A stretch of DNA of 64,000 nt from G963662675 sp963676845 (GCA_963676845.2 CAXXKK010000020.1:1-64000); one strand, 5' to 3'; counted from the stretch's first letter, positions 45,853 to 56,172 are shown. The notes: generated from the letters alone by a model not told the origin. Made by a program: numbers and translations.

Positions 45853-47073
45853 ATGAAAAAAATTGATTCTTTCAGCAGGTATTCACTTCTGTTTGCCTTC
45901 CTGATTCTTTTTTCGATTAAACTAAATGCCCAAAATAGTGAACTAACCCCTTTGGGTTATTACGATAATCTTTATTTGGGTATGAGTTTATCAGAGTTTA
46001 AAAATCTCTATAATGTTGATATCGAAGAAGCGGATACTTATTTTAATTACAACGATTGGTACAATATTCATGCGAAAGAGATCGGGATTGAAGTTAATGT
46101 TGCTGAACTTGATCTGGCAGCACTTGGAAAAACATTTACCTTGCATAATCTGGACTATACGCACGTAAAACTGTTTTTTATAAATAGTCTTCTGGTGGAA
46201 ATTTATTTTTGGGCAGATGATCATTTTGTGAAAGAGGAGCAAAGTGTTGAAATTTATGAAGCATTAAAAACCCGCTTTAAAAGTGAATATAAAGGAATTA
46301 TTGAATCAAGGGTTGACACAAAGGAAGAAAAGTATTGGGGCAGTTTCAAATTGAGTTCGAAAGAGCTTGCCGATGGGAAAATTGCCGATGGAGGTAATTT
46401 AATTTTAATAAGGTTCCGGGTGCAAAATAAAAGGAATGATATAATCACTACTCCTGAAGACAATTATATCAAAATTACAGATAAAGATGAGATTGAATAT
46501 TGGAGTGCATTGGCTCAAAAACAAGAGGAGGTTGAAGAAAATGGATTAAAGTCGATTTCCTCGTTTCGGGATATCAAGATGGGGATAAGTCTGGATTATT
46601 TCAAAGAAAAGTATTCCGATGATATGGTTCCGTTTAAGCTTGAGGATGCAGACTTTGTTACTCCTGATTTTATTGAAGAATCCCAAAATTATCTGTCGAT
46701 ATATACGCTTCGTTCCGATAAACTTTCTTTAATGGGATATGACCTTAAGGGAATCTACTACTTTTTCTTTGAAGACAAGTTAGACGCTATCTTTCTTCCA
46801 TTTGATGAAAGTGTGACAGCCGATAAATTCAATGAGATGAAGTCTTCGTTGAAAGTGGTTTATGGTGATCAGTATTATTTGGAACAGATAGATAATGAAA
46901 ATCCCGAAAAGTCTGATATTTGGTATAAAGAAAAAGAATTAAAAATGGCTTTCCGATTTTCCACAGCTATGGATAAGTACCGCCTTTTTGTTTATTTCAA
47001 AGAAAGTTTCTTTGCCGATCTTCTTCGAAGATATGATTCAGACAGAAACCAAAAAATAATAAATGACTTTTAA
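45853..47073 (+). CDS. exported protein with a duplicated domain, unknown function
   Basis: A 406-residue protein with a signal peptide (LLFAFLILFSIKLNAQ). It consists of two related halves: LYLGMSLSEFKNLYNVDIEEAD begins the first and IKMGISLDYFKEKYSDDM the second, each followed by a similar alpha/beta segment (DYTHVKLFFINSLLVEIYFWA; DLKGIYYFFFEDKLDAIFLPF). A tandem duplication is clear although the identity is low. It begins a run with 47084 (11 nt) and 47768 (49 nt), which may be one operon. Confidence 0.65.
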   Translation: MKKIDSFSRYSLLFAFLILFSIKLNAQNSELTPLGYYDNLYLGMSLSEFKNLYNVDIEEADTYFNYNDWYNIHAKEIGIEVNVAELDLAALGKTFTLHNLDYTHVKLFFINSLLVEIYFWADDHFVKEEQSVEIYEALKTRFKSEYKGIIESRVDTKEEKYWGSFKLSSKELADGKIADGGNLILIRFRVQNKRNDIITTPEDNYIKITDKDEIEYWSALAQKQEEVEENGLKSISSFRDIKMGISLDYFKEKYSDDMVPFKLEDADFVTPDFIEESQNYLSIYTLRSDKLSLMGYDLKGIYYFFFEDKLDAIFLPFDESVTADKFNEMKSSLKVVYGDQYYLEQIDNENPEKSDIWYKEKELKMAFRFSTAMDKYRLFVYFKESFFADLLRRYDSDRNQKIINDF

Positions 47074-47083
47074 TCCGTGAACC

Positions 47084-47719
47084 ATGAGAAAATTTGTCTT
47101 TCTATTTTTCGTTTTATTGTCTTTACATACTGTTGCGCAAGATTTAAGTCAGCAGGACAAAGATGTCTTTTATAGTGAAAATAAGACCTGGCTGACTTTA
47201 CAGCGTTCCCGGGTGAGCAACCTTGTGAATTTTATGAATCAGCATGGGCTACAGTCTATCAGTTATTATGATACCCAACAAACTTATGTTACTGTAAGCT
47301 CTCATATCACAAAAACAAGGATATGGCAAGAGCCAAGTGTTACTGTAACAAAACATCCCCGTTTCCCCTCAGGAGAATTGGGAGCATATATTGTCGGAGT
47401 ATTAAAAGGAAAAGTGCCATATATGTCCTTGTCATTTCAGCCCGATATTACCGGACATACGTTTGCAATGTTTATTCACGGAAGTAATCCTTCGTTATCT
47501 TTTGGAAGTCAGTCTATGGAAAACGAGGGGGATACTTACACACTTCCTACGTCCTTGTATTTATTTCAAACATCTTCTAATTTTTTTGAAGTAGTCGATG
47601 GACATGTTGATTACACTTCTTTAATTGTTATTCCAGCTTCTCATGTACAGCAGCTTTCAGAATCAGACAGGAGTACTTTCCTTCGGTTATTTAGCGCATT
47701 AAATGGGGGGAGAGATTAG
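47084..47719 (+). CDS. exported protein of unknown function
   Basis: A 211-residue protein with a signal peptide (FVFLFFVLLSLHTVAQ). The mature part is unrecognised; it has PSGELGAYIVGVLKGKVPYM and the beta strand pair MSLSFQPDITGHTFAMFIHG. Follows the preceding gene by 11 nt, so is likely in the same transcript. Confidence 0.6.
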   Translation: MRKFVFLFFVLLSLHTVAQDLSQQDKDVFYSENKTWLTLQRSRVSNLVNFMNQHGLQSISYYDTQQTYVTVSSHITKTRIWQEPSVTVTKHPRFPSGELGAYIVGVLKGKVPYMSLSFQPDITGHTFAMFIHGSNPSLSFGSQSMENEGDTYTLPTSLYLFQTSSNFFEVVDGHVDYTSLIVIPASHVQQLSESDRSTFLRLFSALNGGRD

Positions 47720-47767
47720 GCAAAATTGAATTATTACCTTCTAATTTACCAGATACGATATTAGCGT

Positions 47768-48703
47768 ATGAGAGTATCATTATTTCTAATTTTCATTTTT
47801 ATTGTCTCATGCAATTCTGCATCAAATAAGCAGCTTGATTTGGAAAATACCAATACCGCAGTTCTGGAAGAAACGGATCATCGTAAGATGGCTTTCTTTG
47901 ATGACGGAGTGATTAAATGTTACGACTTTTCCACAGAGAGAATCAGAGAAATTACAGACGGTTTTGATCCCTGTATATCACCTGATGGACTAAAGATTGC
48001 TTATACAGAATATCATGCTGATGGCATTAATAATTTGAGAACGATACAGGTTATTGATATTGAAACGGGTGAGAAACAAAGTTTGAATATTGATGGTACC
48101 AATCATTTTGGACCCATTTGGTCGCCAACGGGAGACTATATTGCTTTTTCTATTATGAAGAATGATTGGCAAGTTGGATTAATAAAACCTGATGCTTCTG
48201 GCTTTCAAATTTTCACAACTGAAAATGAAGGTGGAATTTACTGTCCAAATTGGAGCCCGGATGGAAATTTTGTATATGCCCACGATTTGGAAAACTTATA
48301 CAAGTTTAATCTTGATGGAGAATTAGTTGATAGAATTGACTTGAATGATTTATTTGGAGGCCAGTTTTACTTTTCGAGCAGCACTCGCTTTTTCTTTACT
48401 TCGGATAATAGCATGATGGTTTTTGAAGGTGAAATTGATGAATATATGGAAGGGCTTAATGAACCATTGACTGCTGTTTTTAGCTGTGATTTAAATACTA
48501 AAGTTATCAATAGACTTACTCCGGAAGGGCTTTGTATTACAAATTTATGGCTCGATAAGAATGATCAAATTTACTTTTCCGGGTTTTGGGATATGGGTGA
48601 AGTCCGGAAAATTTATCAAATGAATTTGTCCGATTCGAAATTGATAGAATTACTTCCTGTTGGAATGTATCCAAGTGTTGGGGAGAGATTCCCTTTTGAT
48701 TGA
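47768..48703 (+). CDS. lipoprotein with PD40/TolB-like propeller
   Basis: A 311-residue lipoprotein (lipobox IVSC, Cys15). The mature part shows PD40-type blades: GFDPCISPDGLKIAYTEY, HFGPIWSPTGDYIAFSI and GGIYCPNWSPDGNFVYAHD, each the W/P-S-P-D/T-G pattern of the WD40-like repeat in TolB. Such propellers bind proteins or read substrates at the outer membrane. Last of a possible three-gene run. Confidence 0.75.
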   Translation: MRVSLFLIFIFIVSCNSASNKQLDLENTNTAVLEETDHRKMAFFDDGVIKCYDFSTERIREITDGFDPCISPDGLKIAYTEYHADGINNLRTIQVIDIETGEKQSLNIDGTNHFGPIWSPTGDYIAFSIMKNDWQVGLIKPDASGFQIFTTENEGGIYCPNWSPDGNFVYAHDLENLYKFNLDGELVDRIDLNDLFGGQFYFSSSTRFFFTSDNSMMVFEGEIDEYMEGLNEPLTAVFSCDLNTKVINRLTPEGLCITNLWLDKNDQIYFSGFWDMGEVRKIYQMNLSDSKLIELLPVGMYPSVGERFPFD

Positions 48704-48767
48704 AGAAACATATTGGGATAAGAATATTGAGTTTATAACCTCTGTTTCATTTCAGGGGGTAAGAAAA

Positions 48768-49481
48768 TCAGATAAAATGTTTTCGAATAAAAGCTCTTGA
48801 AATCCAGATTAACAGTCCTGTCATGTATGTAAAACCAATAAGAGCAAAAAGTGTGAAAGAGCTTTCTTGTGTGGCTGCTTCAACACTTTGAAAAATCCAG
48901 TGTGTGGGGAATATTCCAAACAGATGTTTCCACTTTTCAGGAACAAAAAAAGCAGCAATAGGAATTAAAACCAACATGTTAAAAGCTTTGATGTAAACCA
49001 TTCCCTGCATTCGATTTTTTACCAGTGAATTAATTCCTAATACGTAGATGGGGACAACAAATCCTGTTATCAACGAAATGATCAGGTTGTTAATCCAATT
49101 GATTGTGAAAAAGGGTTGAACAGCAAATAGGATGATATTGAGAATAACAGTGATCAAATAGGGGAAAAGGAACCTTGATACAAGATATTGCACATGAGAA
49201 AGTGGAACTATTCCGTAGGTTTTTGCAACAGCCGTTTCCTTTTCATCAATAAGTACCATTGTGTTTATAAAACTGAACATCTGTGTATTTTCTATGACTG
49301 CAACAACAATCATTAGCGGGAGATAGGGGATTAAAAAACTATACTTTTCAGTTAATAAGGGAACAGCCCAAACAATAAGTGCAAAAAGCAGGATTGGCAG
49401 GAACAGAAAAGCTCGGAGTGACGGATCACGAAAAATAATCTTAAAATCGGTGATGGAGAGTTTTATTATTTTATTCATCAT
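48768..49481 (-). CDS. ABC transporter permease (type 2)
   Basis: The start at ATG 49479-49481 (MMNKIIKLSITDFKIIFRD) gives 237 residues; the frame extends upstream to 49580 but overlaps the previous gene, so the shorter form is chosen. It has six hydrophobic segments and resembles the permease of fluoroquinolone-type exporters. It follows the first permease by 8 nt, so the two form the membrane pair of the ABC system. Confidence 0.8.
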   Translation of the reverse strand: MMNKIIKLSITDFKIIFRDPSLRAFLFLPILLFALIVWAVPLLTEKYSFLIPYLPLMIVVAVIENTQMFSFINTMVLIDEKETAVAKTYGIVPLSHVQYLVSRFLFPYLITVILNIILFAVQPFFTINWINNLIISLITGFVVPIYVLGINSLVKNRMQGMVYIKAFNMLVLIPIAAFFVPEKWKHLFGIFPTHWIFQSVEAATQESSFTLFALIGFTYMTGLLIWISRAFIRKHFI

Positions 49482-49489
49482 GATCTGTT

Positions 49490-50188
49490 TTATTGTTGAA
49501 CAATCTTTTTTGAAAACAGGCGATATGCCCAAATATAAAGAAGTGGGATGCAAATGATGATGGACAGGTACGAGTACCAATAGTAGATATCTGTTCCACT
49601 TAGCGCATAGTCAATCAGGTCTAAACTTCCCTGTATTGGAAAAAAGAACTTAAAGAGGCTCATGTTAATTCCTCCCAGGTATTGCAGAAGGGGCAAGTTT
49701 ACAAATGCCAGGAAAACAGGAATGGATCGCATGGTAAATTTGAGGAAATCATTTGTGAACGTAAGCATGATTAGCCCTAGTAAAATAGACATGATACATA
49801 TGCTGAATGTGCCAATTGCAAAGCTGAGAATGTCAAATTCCAATCCTTTTACCAGCAGTACAAGTCCTAGCGAACAAATTGTTCCAATGATCGCTAAACT
49901 TACCGTTTTTGAAAGCAATATCTGGTGTGTTGTTGCCGGAGTAATGATGATGGCAGACAATATCTGGTGCTTGGTTTCAGAATAAATGGCCAGTGCAATA
50001 AAGAAGTAACCAATTATTGCCGGATCGTTAAGCACAAGTGAAATTAATATCTGATCAATAGTACTGGCATTACGCAAAAAATAGAGGATTAGACCATAGA
50101 TGATCGTTACGGCAAAACTGATGCTTATGATGCTGTTCTTTTGTAACAGTACAAACTGCCATTTTAATTGTTGTGGAAATGTTTTCAT
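49490..50188 (-). CDS. ABC transporter permease
   Basis: A 232-residue integral protein with six hydrophobic segments (starting NSIISISFAVTIIYGLILYF). It overlaps the ATPase gene by four bases. The pair of permeases with one ATPase and a TetR gene resembles heterodimeric drug-efflux ABC operons. Confidence 0.82.
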   Translation of the reverse strand: MKTFPQQLKWQFVLLQKNSIISISFAVTIIYGLILYFLRNASTIDQILISLVLNDPAIIGYFFIALAIYSETKHQILSAIIITPATTHQILLSKTVSLAIIGTICSLGLVLLVKGLEFDILSFAIGTFSICIMSILLGLIMLTFTNDFLKFTMRSIPVFLAFVNLPLLQYLGGINMSLFKFFFPIQGSLDLIDYALSGTDIYYWYSYLSIIICIPLLYIWAYRLFSKKIVQQ

Positions 50189-51036
50189 AGATCAAGAGTT
50201 TCACCGGTTACGCTAATAAAAACTTCGTCCAAAGAAGCTTCCATTGTATGGATCTGCTTTACTTCATCTTGTTTTAAAAAGTTAAGGAATGAAGTGTTTA
50301 CTCCAAGATCTTTTAATGGAAATTCAGATGTCTCTCCGTTTTTTAGAACTACACTTACTGCTTCTTTCCCATATCTGCTTTTCAGGTTTTTGGGAGTATC
50401 CGTTACATGTAGTTTCCCATCAATAATGAAAGAAACCCGGTTGCAGATTTCGTCGGCAGTGTACATGTTGTGAGTGGTTACAAATATGGTTTTTCCTTCA
50501 GCTTTTAAATTCAGTATGTGTTGCTTGATTTTGTTGGCATTTACCGGATCAAGCCCGGTAGTTGGTTCATCAAAAAACAGGATGTCAGGATCATGTTGAA
50601 TAGCCCGGATGAAATTTAACCTCATCTTCATTCCTTTGGAATAGTTTTCAACGGGTTTATTTATGGCATCCTGTAAATCAACCATTTCAAAGAGCTCTGT
50701 GATTTTTGTTTTTCTTCCGTTTGGATAAAATGAAGCAAACAAATCCATGTTCTCTTTGCCTGTGAGTTTTAAGTAATGATTGGGCAGTTCAAATCCAACT
50801 CCAATTTTTTCAAAAAATGTATTGTCCCAATCCAGAATACTTTTCTCGTCAATTGTCACTGATCCACGAAAATCGTTTAAAATTTTGCAGAGTACTTTTT
50901 GGGCAGTACTTTTTCCTGCTCCCGATGGGCCGAGGAACCCAAATACTTCACCTTCTTTTATTTCAAAATTTAGCCCTTTTAGGGTCAGGCTGCCATTTTG
51001 AGGATACTGGTATTCCAGATTTTCTACTTTTATCAT
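50185..51036 (-). CDS. ABC transporter ATP-binding protein
   Basis: A 283-residue ATPase. Walker A is GPSGAGKST near residue 37, the signature region is YSKGMKMRL, and Walker B is ILFFDEPTTGLD. The order ATPase-permease-permease with a tetR gene just upstream (overlap 4 bases) marks an exporter operon under TetR control. A C-terminal extension after the H-loop (TTHNMYTADEIC) is typical of the drug-export subgroup. Confidence 0.92.
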   Translation of the reverse strand: MIKVENLEYQYPQNGSLTLKGLNFEIKEGEVFGFLGPSGAGKSTAQKVLCKILNDFRGSVTIDEKSILDWDNTFFEKIGVGFELPNHYLKLTGKENMDLFASFYPNGRKTKITELFEMVDLQDAINKPVENYSKGMKMRLNFIRAIQHDPDILFFDEPTTGLDPVNANKIKQHILNLKAEGKTIFVTTHNMYTADEICNRVSFIIDGKLHVTDTPKNLKSRYGKEAVSVVLKNGETSEFPLKDLGVNTSFLNFLKQDEVKQIHTMEASLDEVFISVTGETLDL

Positions 51037-51701
51037 AGTGTCGTTTGTTTTTCAAAAGCTGGTTTATAAAGTTGAATATATTGATCGACGGTTTGCAGGA
51101 GTATTTCCTTTCTTTCTTTGTAGACCGGAGTATTATTATTGATACTTTGTTTTGGGGTAATTGAACCTGAGAATTCCAGTTGTTCCTGAATGCTCATCCC
51201 AAGTTTATACAATGTGAATCCCATAGTTTGTATGGGGATGTCGTCTCTAAAAAGCTTTTGCTTTACTTCGTATTTTACCATCTCTTCAAAACCGGAAACC
51301 GTTTGTTGAAGCATTTTTTGATAAAGCTCGGTGACTGATGGTGAATTCAGGTTTTGACCGAGATTGTGCAGGAAATGACTTTCCAATGGATTTTCCTTGT
51401 CGAAAAGATAGCCTTTCTCGTACAAATCACGAAAGAATGACCAGAAATCCGGGTAATCAGATCGTTTTACAGGTTCCAGGTATTTGCTTTTTACTGAGGA
51501 ACATTCTTGAATAAGATATATGAAAAGATCAAGCTTGTCGTTAAAATACTGATAGATGCTTCCTTTTGCGATATTCAACTTTTTGACTACGATAGAAATA
51601 GATGCCTTATCAAAAGTATGAATGGCAAATTCACGTAGGAAAGCATCTTTTATAAGCTTTTGTTTGCTCTCTTTCAAATTTTTAAATGTCTTCTTGGGCA
51701 T
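51033..51701 (-). CDS. TetR-family transcriptional repressor
   Basis: A 222-residue protein. Residues about 20-60 contain a HTH of the TetR type: DKASISIVVKKLNIAKGSIYQYFNDKLDLF. The larger C-terminal part is the ligand-binding helical domain (SVTELYQKMLQQTVSGFEEM). It is the first gene of the operon that exports an unknown compound; repressor and ABC genes overlap by four bases each. Two matching palindromes upstream are likely operators. Confidence 0.9.
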   Translation of the reverse strand: MPKKTFKNLKESKQKLIKDAFLREFAIHTFDKASISIVVKKLNIAKGSIYQYFNDKLDLFIYLIQECSSVKSKYLEPVKRSDYPDFWSFFRDLYEKGYLFDKENPLESHFLHNLGQNLNSPSVTELYQKMLQQTVSGFEEMVKYEVKQKLFRDDIPIQTMGFTLYKLGMSIQEQLEFSGSITPKQSINNNTPVYKERKEILLQTVDQYIQLYKPAFEKQTTL

Positions 51702-51706
51702 AATCG

Positions 51707-51752
51707 TGACTGTATAGTCATAAAGATAGGAAATAATGTGACTGTGTGGTCA
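51707..51752. promoter_or_regulatory. twin TetR operator palindromes
   Basis: Two 14-base sites, TGACTGTATAGTCA at 51707-51720 and TGACTGTGTGGTCA at 51739-51752, differ at two bases and share the inverted ends TGAC and GTCA. Their centres are 32 bp apart, about three helix turns. A -7-like box on the minus strand (TATCTTTA, 51721-51728) lies between them, so a bound repressor pair would cover the promoter of the tetR-ABC operon. Confidence 0.75.
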
Positions 51753-52000
51753 TGTAGGGTAAATGTTTTTCTTGTCTCATGTTTTTTATGAAATAGATTT
51801 TAATGAGTTAGGATGAGTAAGACATTAGTTTAGTTGATAGTTTATTATTCATCTGAACAATTGTTCTTAGTTGTCTAGCAATTACTTAATCTTAATTTGC
51901 TTATTTTCAGACTGTGGAGTCTTTTTATTTGCTATGTAAATTATTTCTTTTCTTTTATTAAAAAAAGCTTTATCTGAGAATAATGTGCCTGATTTGTCTC

Positions 52001-52008
52001 TACATTTG
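52001..52008 (+). promoter_or_regulatory. -7 box of the SulP transporter gene
   Basis: TACATTTG fits TAnnTTTG exactly. The transcript would start near 52014, downstream of the in-frame ATG at 51985, so the first usable start is ATG 52033. Confidence 0.5.
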
Positions 52009-52032
52009 CGCCTTCTTTTTCTAAAACATGCT

Positions 52033-53667
52033 ATGAAACATATCTTTCGTCCTAAGTTGTTAAGTGTACTTCAACAAGGATATTCAAAGAAGCAATTCAC
52101 CAGTGATTTGTTTGCTGGAGTAATTGTGGGTATTGTGGCTTTGCCATTGGCAATTGCCTTTGCTGTTGCATCTGGAGTTTCGCCTGAGAAGGGGTTAATA
52201 ACGGCCGTTGTTGCGGGGTTTATCATTTCCATGTTGGGAGGGAGCCGTGTTCAGATTGGTGGGCCAACCGGGGCTTTCATTGTTATTGTTTATGGAATTG
52301 TTCAGGAATATGGGCTCGATGGATTGATGATCTCAACCATGATTGCCGGAGTATTTCTTGTGCTCTTTGGTTTACTAAAACTGGGTTCCCTTTTAAAGTT
52401 TATTCCACATCCGTTAATTGTTGGTTTTACAAGTGGTATTGCTCTTACAATTTTTACAACTCAGGTTGAAGATGCCTTGGGGTTACAACTTGCAGACGTT
52501 CCATCAGAGTTTCTTGGAAAGTGGTCAGTATACCTATCTAATATAGATGGAGTGAACATGACGGCAATAATTATTACGATTGTTACCATCCTTATTTCAG
52601 TATATTTTAAAAAGATAACGACAAAAATACCTGGATCATTTGTAGCTATTATTGTGGTTACTTTAGTCGTTCAGTTGGCAAAACTTCCTGTCTCAACAAT
52701 TGAAACTGTTTTTGGAGAAATTCCCAATAAGATTAGTCTTTCTTTTCCAGCCTTTGATCTCTCTCAAATTCAGGAATACTTATCACCTGCATTAACAATT
52801 GCTTTGCTTGGAGGTATTGAGTCTTTGTTGTCTGCCGTGGTTTCCGATGGTATGATAAGTGGCAATCATCGTTCTAACACAGAACTAATAGCCCAGGGTA
52901 TTGCCAATATTTTTTCTCCTTTCTTTGGAGGAATTCCTGCTACCGGAGCGATTGCCCGAACAGCAACTAATGTGAAAAATGGAGGACGGACACCTGTTGC
53001 AGGAATGATTCATGCCATTACACTTTTGGCTATAATGCTTTTTGTGGGGCAGTATGCTAAGCTTATTCCTATGTCGTGCCTGGCAGGAATACTTATCGTT
53101 GTTTCTTATAATATGAGTGAATGGCGCTCATTTGTAAACATCTTCAAAGGTTCAGCTTTTGATATCTTGATTTTACTAGTGACCTTTTTCCTTACTGTAT
53201 TGGTTGATCTGACTTTTGCTATTGAGATTGGAATTGTACTTTCTGCTTTATTATTTATGAAACGAATGGCAGATGCAGGAACAAAACCCGGATTTGAAAT
53301 GGATTCAGATGTTCTGGAGAATTATGCTGATCTTCCAAAAGAATTGGGGGTTTACGAAATTAGCGGACCTTTCTTTTTTGCATCAGCAAAGCAATATAGT
53401 TCTACTTTAAAATCTATTGGTGTTCGTTGTAAAGTTTTGATTATTCGTATGCGACATGTTCCATTTGTTGATTCAACAGGTTTGCAGAACCTGAAGGGTG
53501 TAATTGAAGACATTCAACATACAGGTTCGAAGGTGATTTTATCGGGTGTTCAGCCATCTGTTTTAAAAGATTTGGAGAAAGGACAGTTGTTTGAAATTAT
53601 AAAAAGCGAGCAGGTACTTTCTTCGTTTGATAAGGCAGTAGAAAAGGCCAGGGAATATCTGAAATAG
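52033..53667 (+). CDS. SulP-family anion transporter with STAS domain
   Basis: A 544-residue protein starting MKHIFRPKLLSVLQQGYSK. The first 410 residues hold about 12-14 membrane segments with the family motif ALPLAIAFAVASGVSPEKGL near residue 38 and SGISLTIFTT-type stretches (GGPTGAFIVIVYGI). The C-terminal STAS domain (CKVLIIRMRHVPFVDSTGL) ends it. SulP proteins carry sulfate, bicarbonate or dicarboxylates; the substrate is open. Monocistronic, divergent from tetR. Confidence 0.92.
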   Translation: MKHIFRPKLLSVLQQGYSKKQFTSDLFAGVIVGIVALPLAIAFAVASGVSPEKGLITAVVAGFIISMLGGSRVQIGGPTGAFIVIVYGIVQEYGLDGLMISTMIAGVFLVLFGLLKLGSLLKFIPHPLIVGFTSGIALTIFTTQVEDALGLQLADVPSEFLGKWSVYLSNIDGVNMTAIIITIVTILISVYFKKITTKIPGSFVAIIVVTLVVQLAKLPVSTIETVFGEIPNKISLSFPAFDLSQIQEYLSPALTIALLGGIESLLSAVVSDGMISGNHRSNTELIAQGIANIFSPFFGGIPATGAIARTATNVKNGGRTPVAGMIHAITLLAIMLFVGQYAKLIPMSCLAGILIVVSYNMSEWRSFVNIFKGSAFDILILLVTFFLTVLVDLTFAIEIGIVLSALLFMKRMADAGTKPGFEMDSDVLENYADLPKELGVYEISGPFFFASAKQYSSTLKSIGVRCKVLIIRMRHVPFVDSTGLQNLKGVIEDIQHTGSKVILSGVQPSVLKDLEKGQLFEIIKSEQVLSSFDKAVEKAREYLK

Positions 53668-53743
53668 CTGTTTATTCTAGTGTCCTCTGTTGCCTGGACA
53701 GTAATACGCAAACATTATTCAATAGTGGTTTTGAGTTTATTTT

Positions 53744-56172
53744 TTAAAACTTAACGCTAAGCTTGATGTTTAGTTTTCTTCCTGTTAAGTAATTTGGAAC
53801 AGCATACATTCCTCCGGAGTTGGTGGTTGCCCAAAAATATGAAATCGTATTGTTGATATCGATCAGGTTTAAAAGTTCAACACCTATTGACATGTCTTTT
53901 ACATGACTTAAAAATTCCACTTGAGTATTTATTGGATTCAGGATCAATTATGATTTTAGAGAACCCAATATCAATTCTTCGATATGGAGGCATGTGAAAG
54001 GTGTCTTGGTAGCGTTCTGAGTTGGGAGGTCCTGTTGGTAGCCTCGTGCCAAAGAAACAGGGCGAGATTCATCTTATATGTTGGATTTCCCGGGAAATAA
54101 TCCTGGAAAAAACAAGCTTATATTTAATCGTTGATCTGTTGGTCGCGGAATCCATCCGTGCCCATCACCATAAATATTTTCTTCTGTTTTTAACAATGAA
54201 ACACTTGCCCAGGATTGCACGCCACTTACAAATTCACCATTTATTTTGAAATCAATACCAGCTGCATAACCTTTGGCTTTTTGATCTGCCAGATAGCTTA
54301 TTTGTACATTGTCGATTTGGTAGGGAATGAGGTTTGAATAGTATTTGTAATAAATCTCTGAGGTTAATTTAAACGGTCTGTTCCATGCTCTGAATATATA
54401 ATCAGATCCTAGTAAAATCTGTTGAGATTTTTGTGCTTTAATGTCCGGGTAAATATTTCCTTCCCGATCTTTCAATTCTTTAAAAAAAAGCAGGCTGGTT
54501 ATAGCTTCCACCAGTTAGGTGAAATGAGAAATTAGCTTCCCAGTCAGGGGTGTAACTAATCGTGGCTCTGGGGCTTATAATTAACTCATCAGAATAATCC
54601 CAGTAGTTAGCCCTTACTCCGGCAGTAAGGTATAAATTCCCTTTTTTTTAGGGGGATTGAATATGTATCTTGAATATGAGCAGTGGTACGTAAGGTGTTC
54701 ATCTTGTTTGATGTGTTTCACTGTACTGTATAGCTCCAGGCTTTCGTCAGAATAGGGGGAAGGAGTAGCCCACAGAATCTCTCATTTCCCATTCATTAAC
54801 AGTATCATCAATTTTTTTCGTATTGAACCTTTGCACTCCAGTTTAATTGGTGACGATCTTTTTTGAAACTTCCACTATGGGTAACACTGTAAACCTGAGC
54901 ATCCAGATTATTTCGGGCATGATCTAAAAAGGCATCTCTCCCAAGATTTAATGTACTGTCGGAGGCAGATTCATCAATCCCAAACTGGCTGATATAATAA
55001 TACCCATGAATGTCATAATTAATTTCTTCTTGGGTTTGGAAGGCTGTAGTCGTTAGTGTAAGATCAAGATGTTCGTTAGGTGAATAATTTGCAGACAATG
55101 CTCCAAAAGTAGTGTTAAACAAATCTTTTTCCTGACCATCAAAATAGATCTTTGCATTATAAACATTGGTGTAGGTTCCAAAGCTTGTTTCCCGGTCTTG
55201 TGGAATAAAATCATATTGATTTCGTGCCAGGTTTCCCAGGAAAGAAAGTTCAACCTTATTGGATAACTGATAACTAATATAAGCTTGTATGTCAGTGAAA
55301 TTTGGATTATATTCTCCTGTTTCATCCAGGCTGTTTAGTAAATAGCGGTTAGTTTTATATCGAATACCACCAATGTAGCTTAGTTTTCCGTTTTTACTAA
55401 TGTCTTCAAGATGTAAAGATCCTTCCAGTAAACTTAGAGAGAATGAACCTTTAAATTCAGTAGGTTTTCGATAGGTGATATCCAGAACAGAAGCCATTTT
55501 ATCTCCATATTTTGCTTCAAAACCACCAGCTGAAAAATCGATAGACGAAACCAAATCCGAATTTACAAAACTTAAGCCTTCTTGCTGACCCGATTTAACC
55601 AGAAAAGGTCTGTATATTTCAATTCCATTTACATAAACCAGATTTTCATCAAAGTTTCCTCCTCTAACTGAATATTGTGAACTCATTTCATTATTGGAAG
55701 AAACTCCTGGTAGCGTTTTTATAAGTGTTTCAATTCCTCCTGTTGCTGCATTGGGAATTGTATTTGATATGTTAGGATCGAGGCTGATCATATTATTTTG
55801 CGATTGTCGGTGACTGGCAATTTCTACTTCGTCCAGTTGTTCCAGACTTTCATGCAATGTAATATTTAGTCCTATACGTTCGTTTGTGGTCGGTTGAAGT
55901 TCTTTTTCTATCGTATTATATCCAATAAATGAGAATGTTAAGGTTATATGTCGGTTGGCAGGAACACGTAAAAGGTATTCACCATTCTTGTCGGTTACTG
56001 TTCCAACAGGAAGCCCTTTTATGGAAACATTTACAGCACTGACAGGTGAGCCTTCGGAATTGGTTACTTCTCCAAAAACAGTAGCCTGAGTATTGGGTTG
56101 TGCTGTTAGCATATTTACTGATAAAAGGAAAAATATCAGTGAAATAAGAAAGTGATTTTGTTTCATGAGCAC
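53744..56172 (-). pseudogene. TonB-dependent receptor broken by several frameshifts
   Basis: The N-terminal frame (54808-56172, 454 residues) is intact: signal peptide, a carboxypeptidase-regulatory domain (TVFGEVTNSEGSPVSAVN), and a TonB-receptor plug (IETLIKTLPGVSSNNEMSSQ, then YSVRGGNFDENLVYVNGI). The 3' part continues the barrel through many frame changes: NEWEMRDSVGYS, YLTAGVRANYWDYSDELIIS, FHLTGGSYNQPAFF, then 54074-54511 and 53744-53947 (ending LTGRKLNIKLSVKF). Most breaks fall in or next to homopolymers: T7 at 54812, G5 at 54755, T8 at 54642, A8 at 54482. A real intact form would import a siderophore, vitamin or glycan; it has no SusD partner here. Confidence 0.85.

Noticed and set aside
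51985..52032. Upstream start for the SulP transporter
   Set aside because: The stretch covers a -7 box, and the family-like N-terminus begins at 52033.
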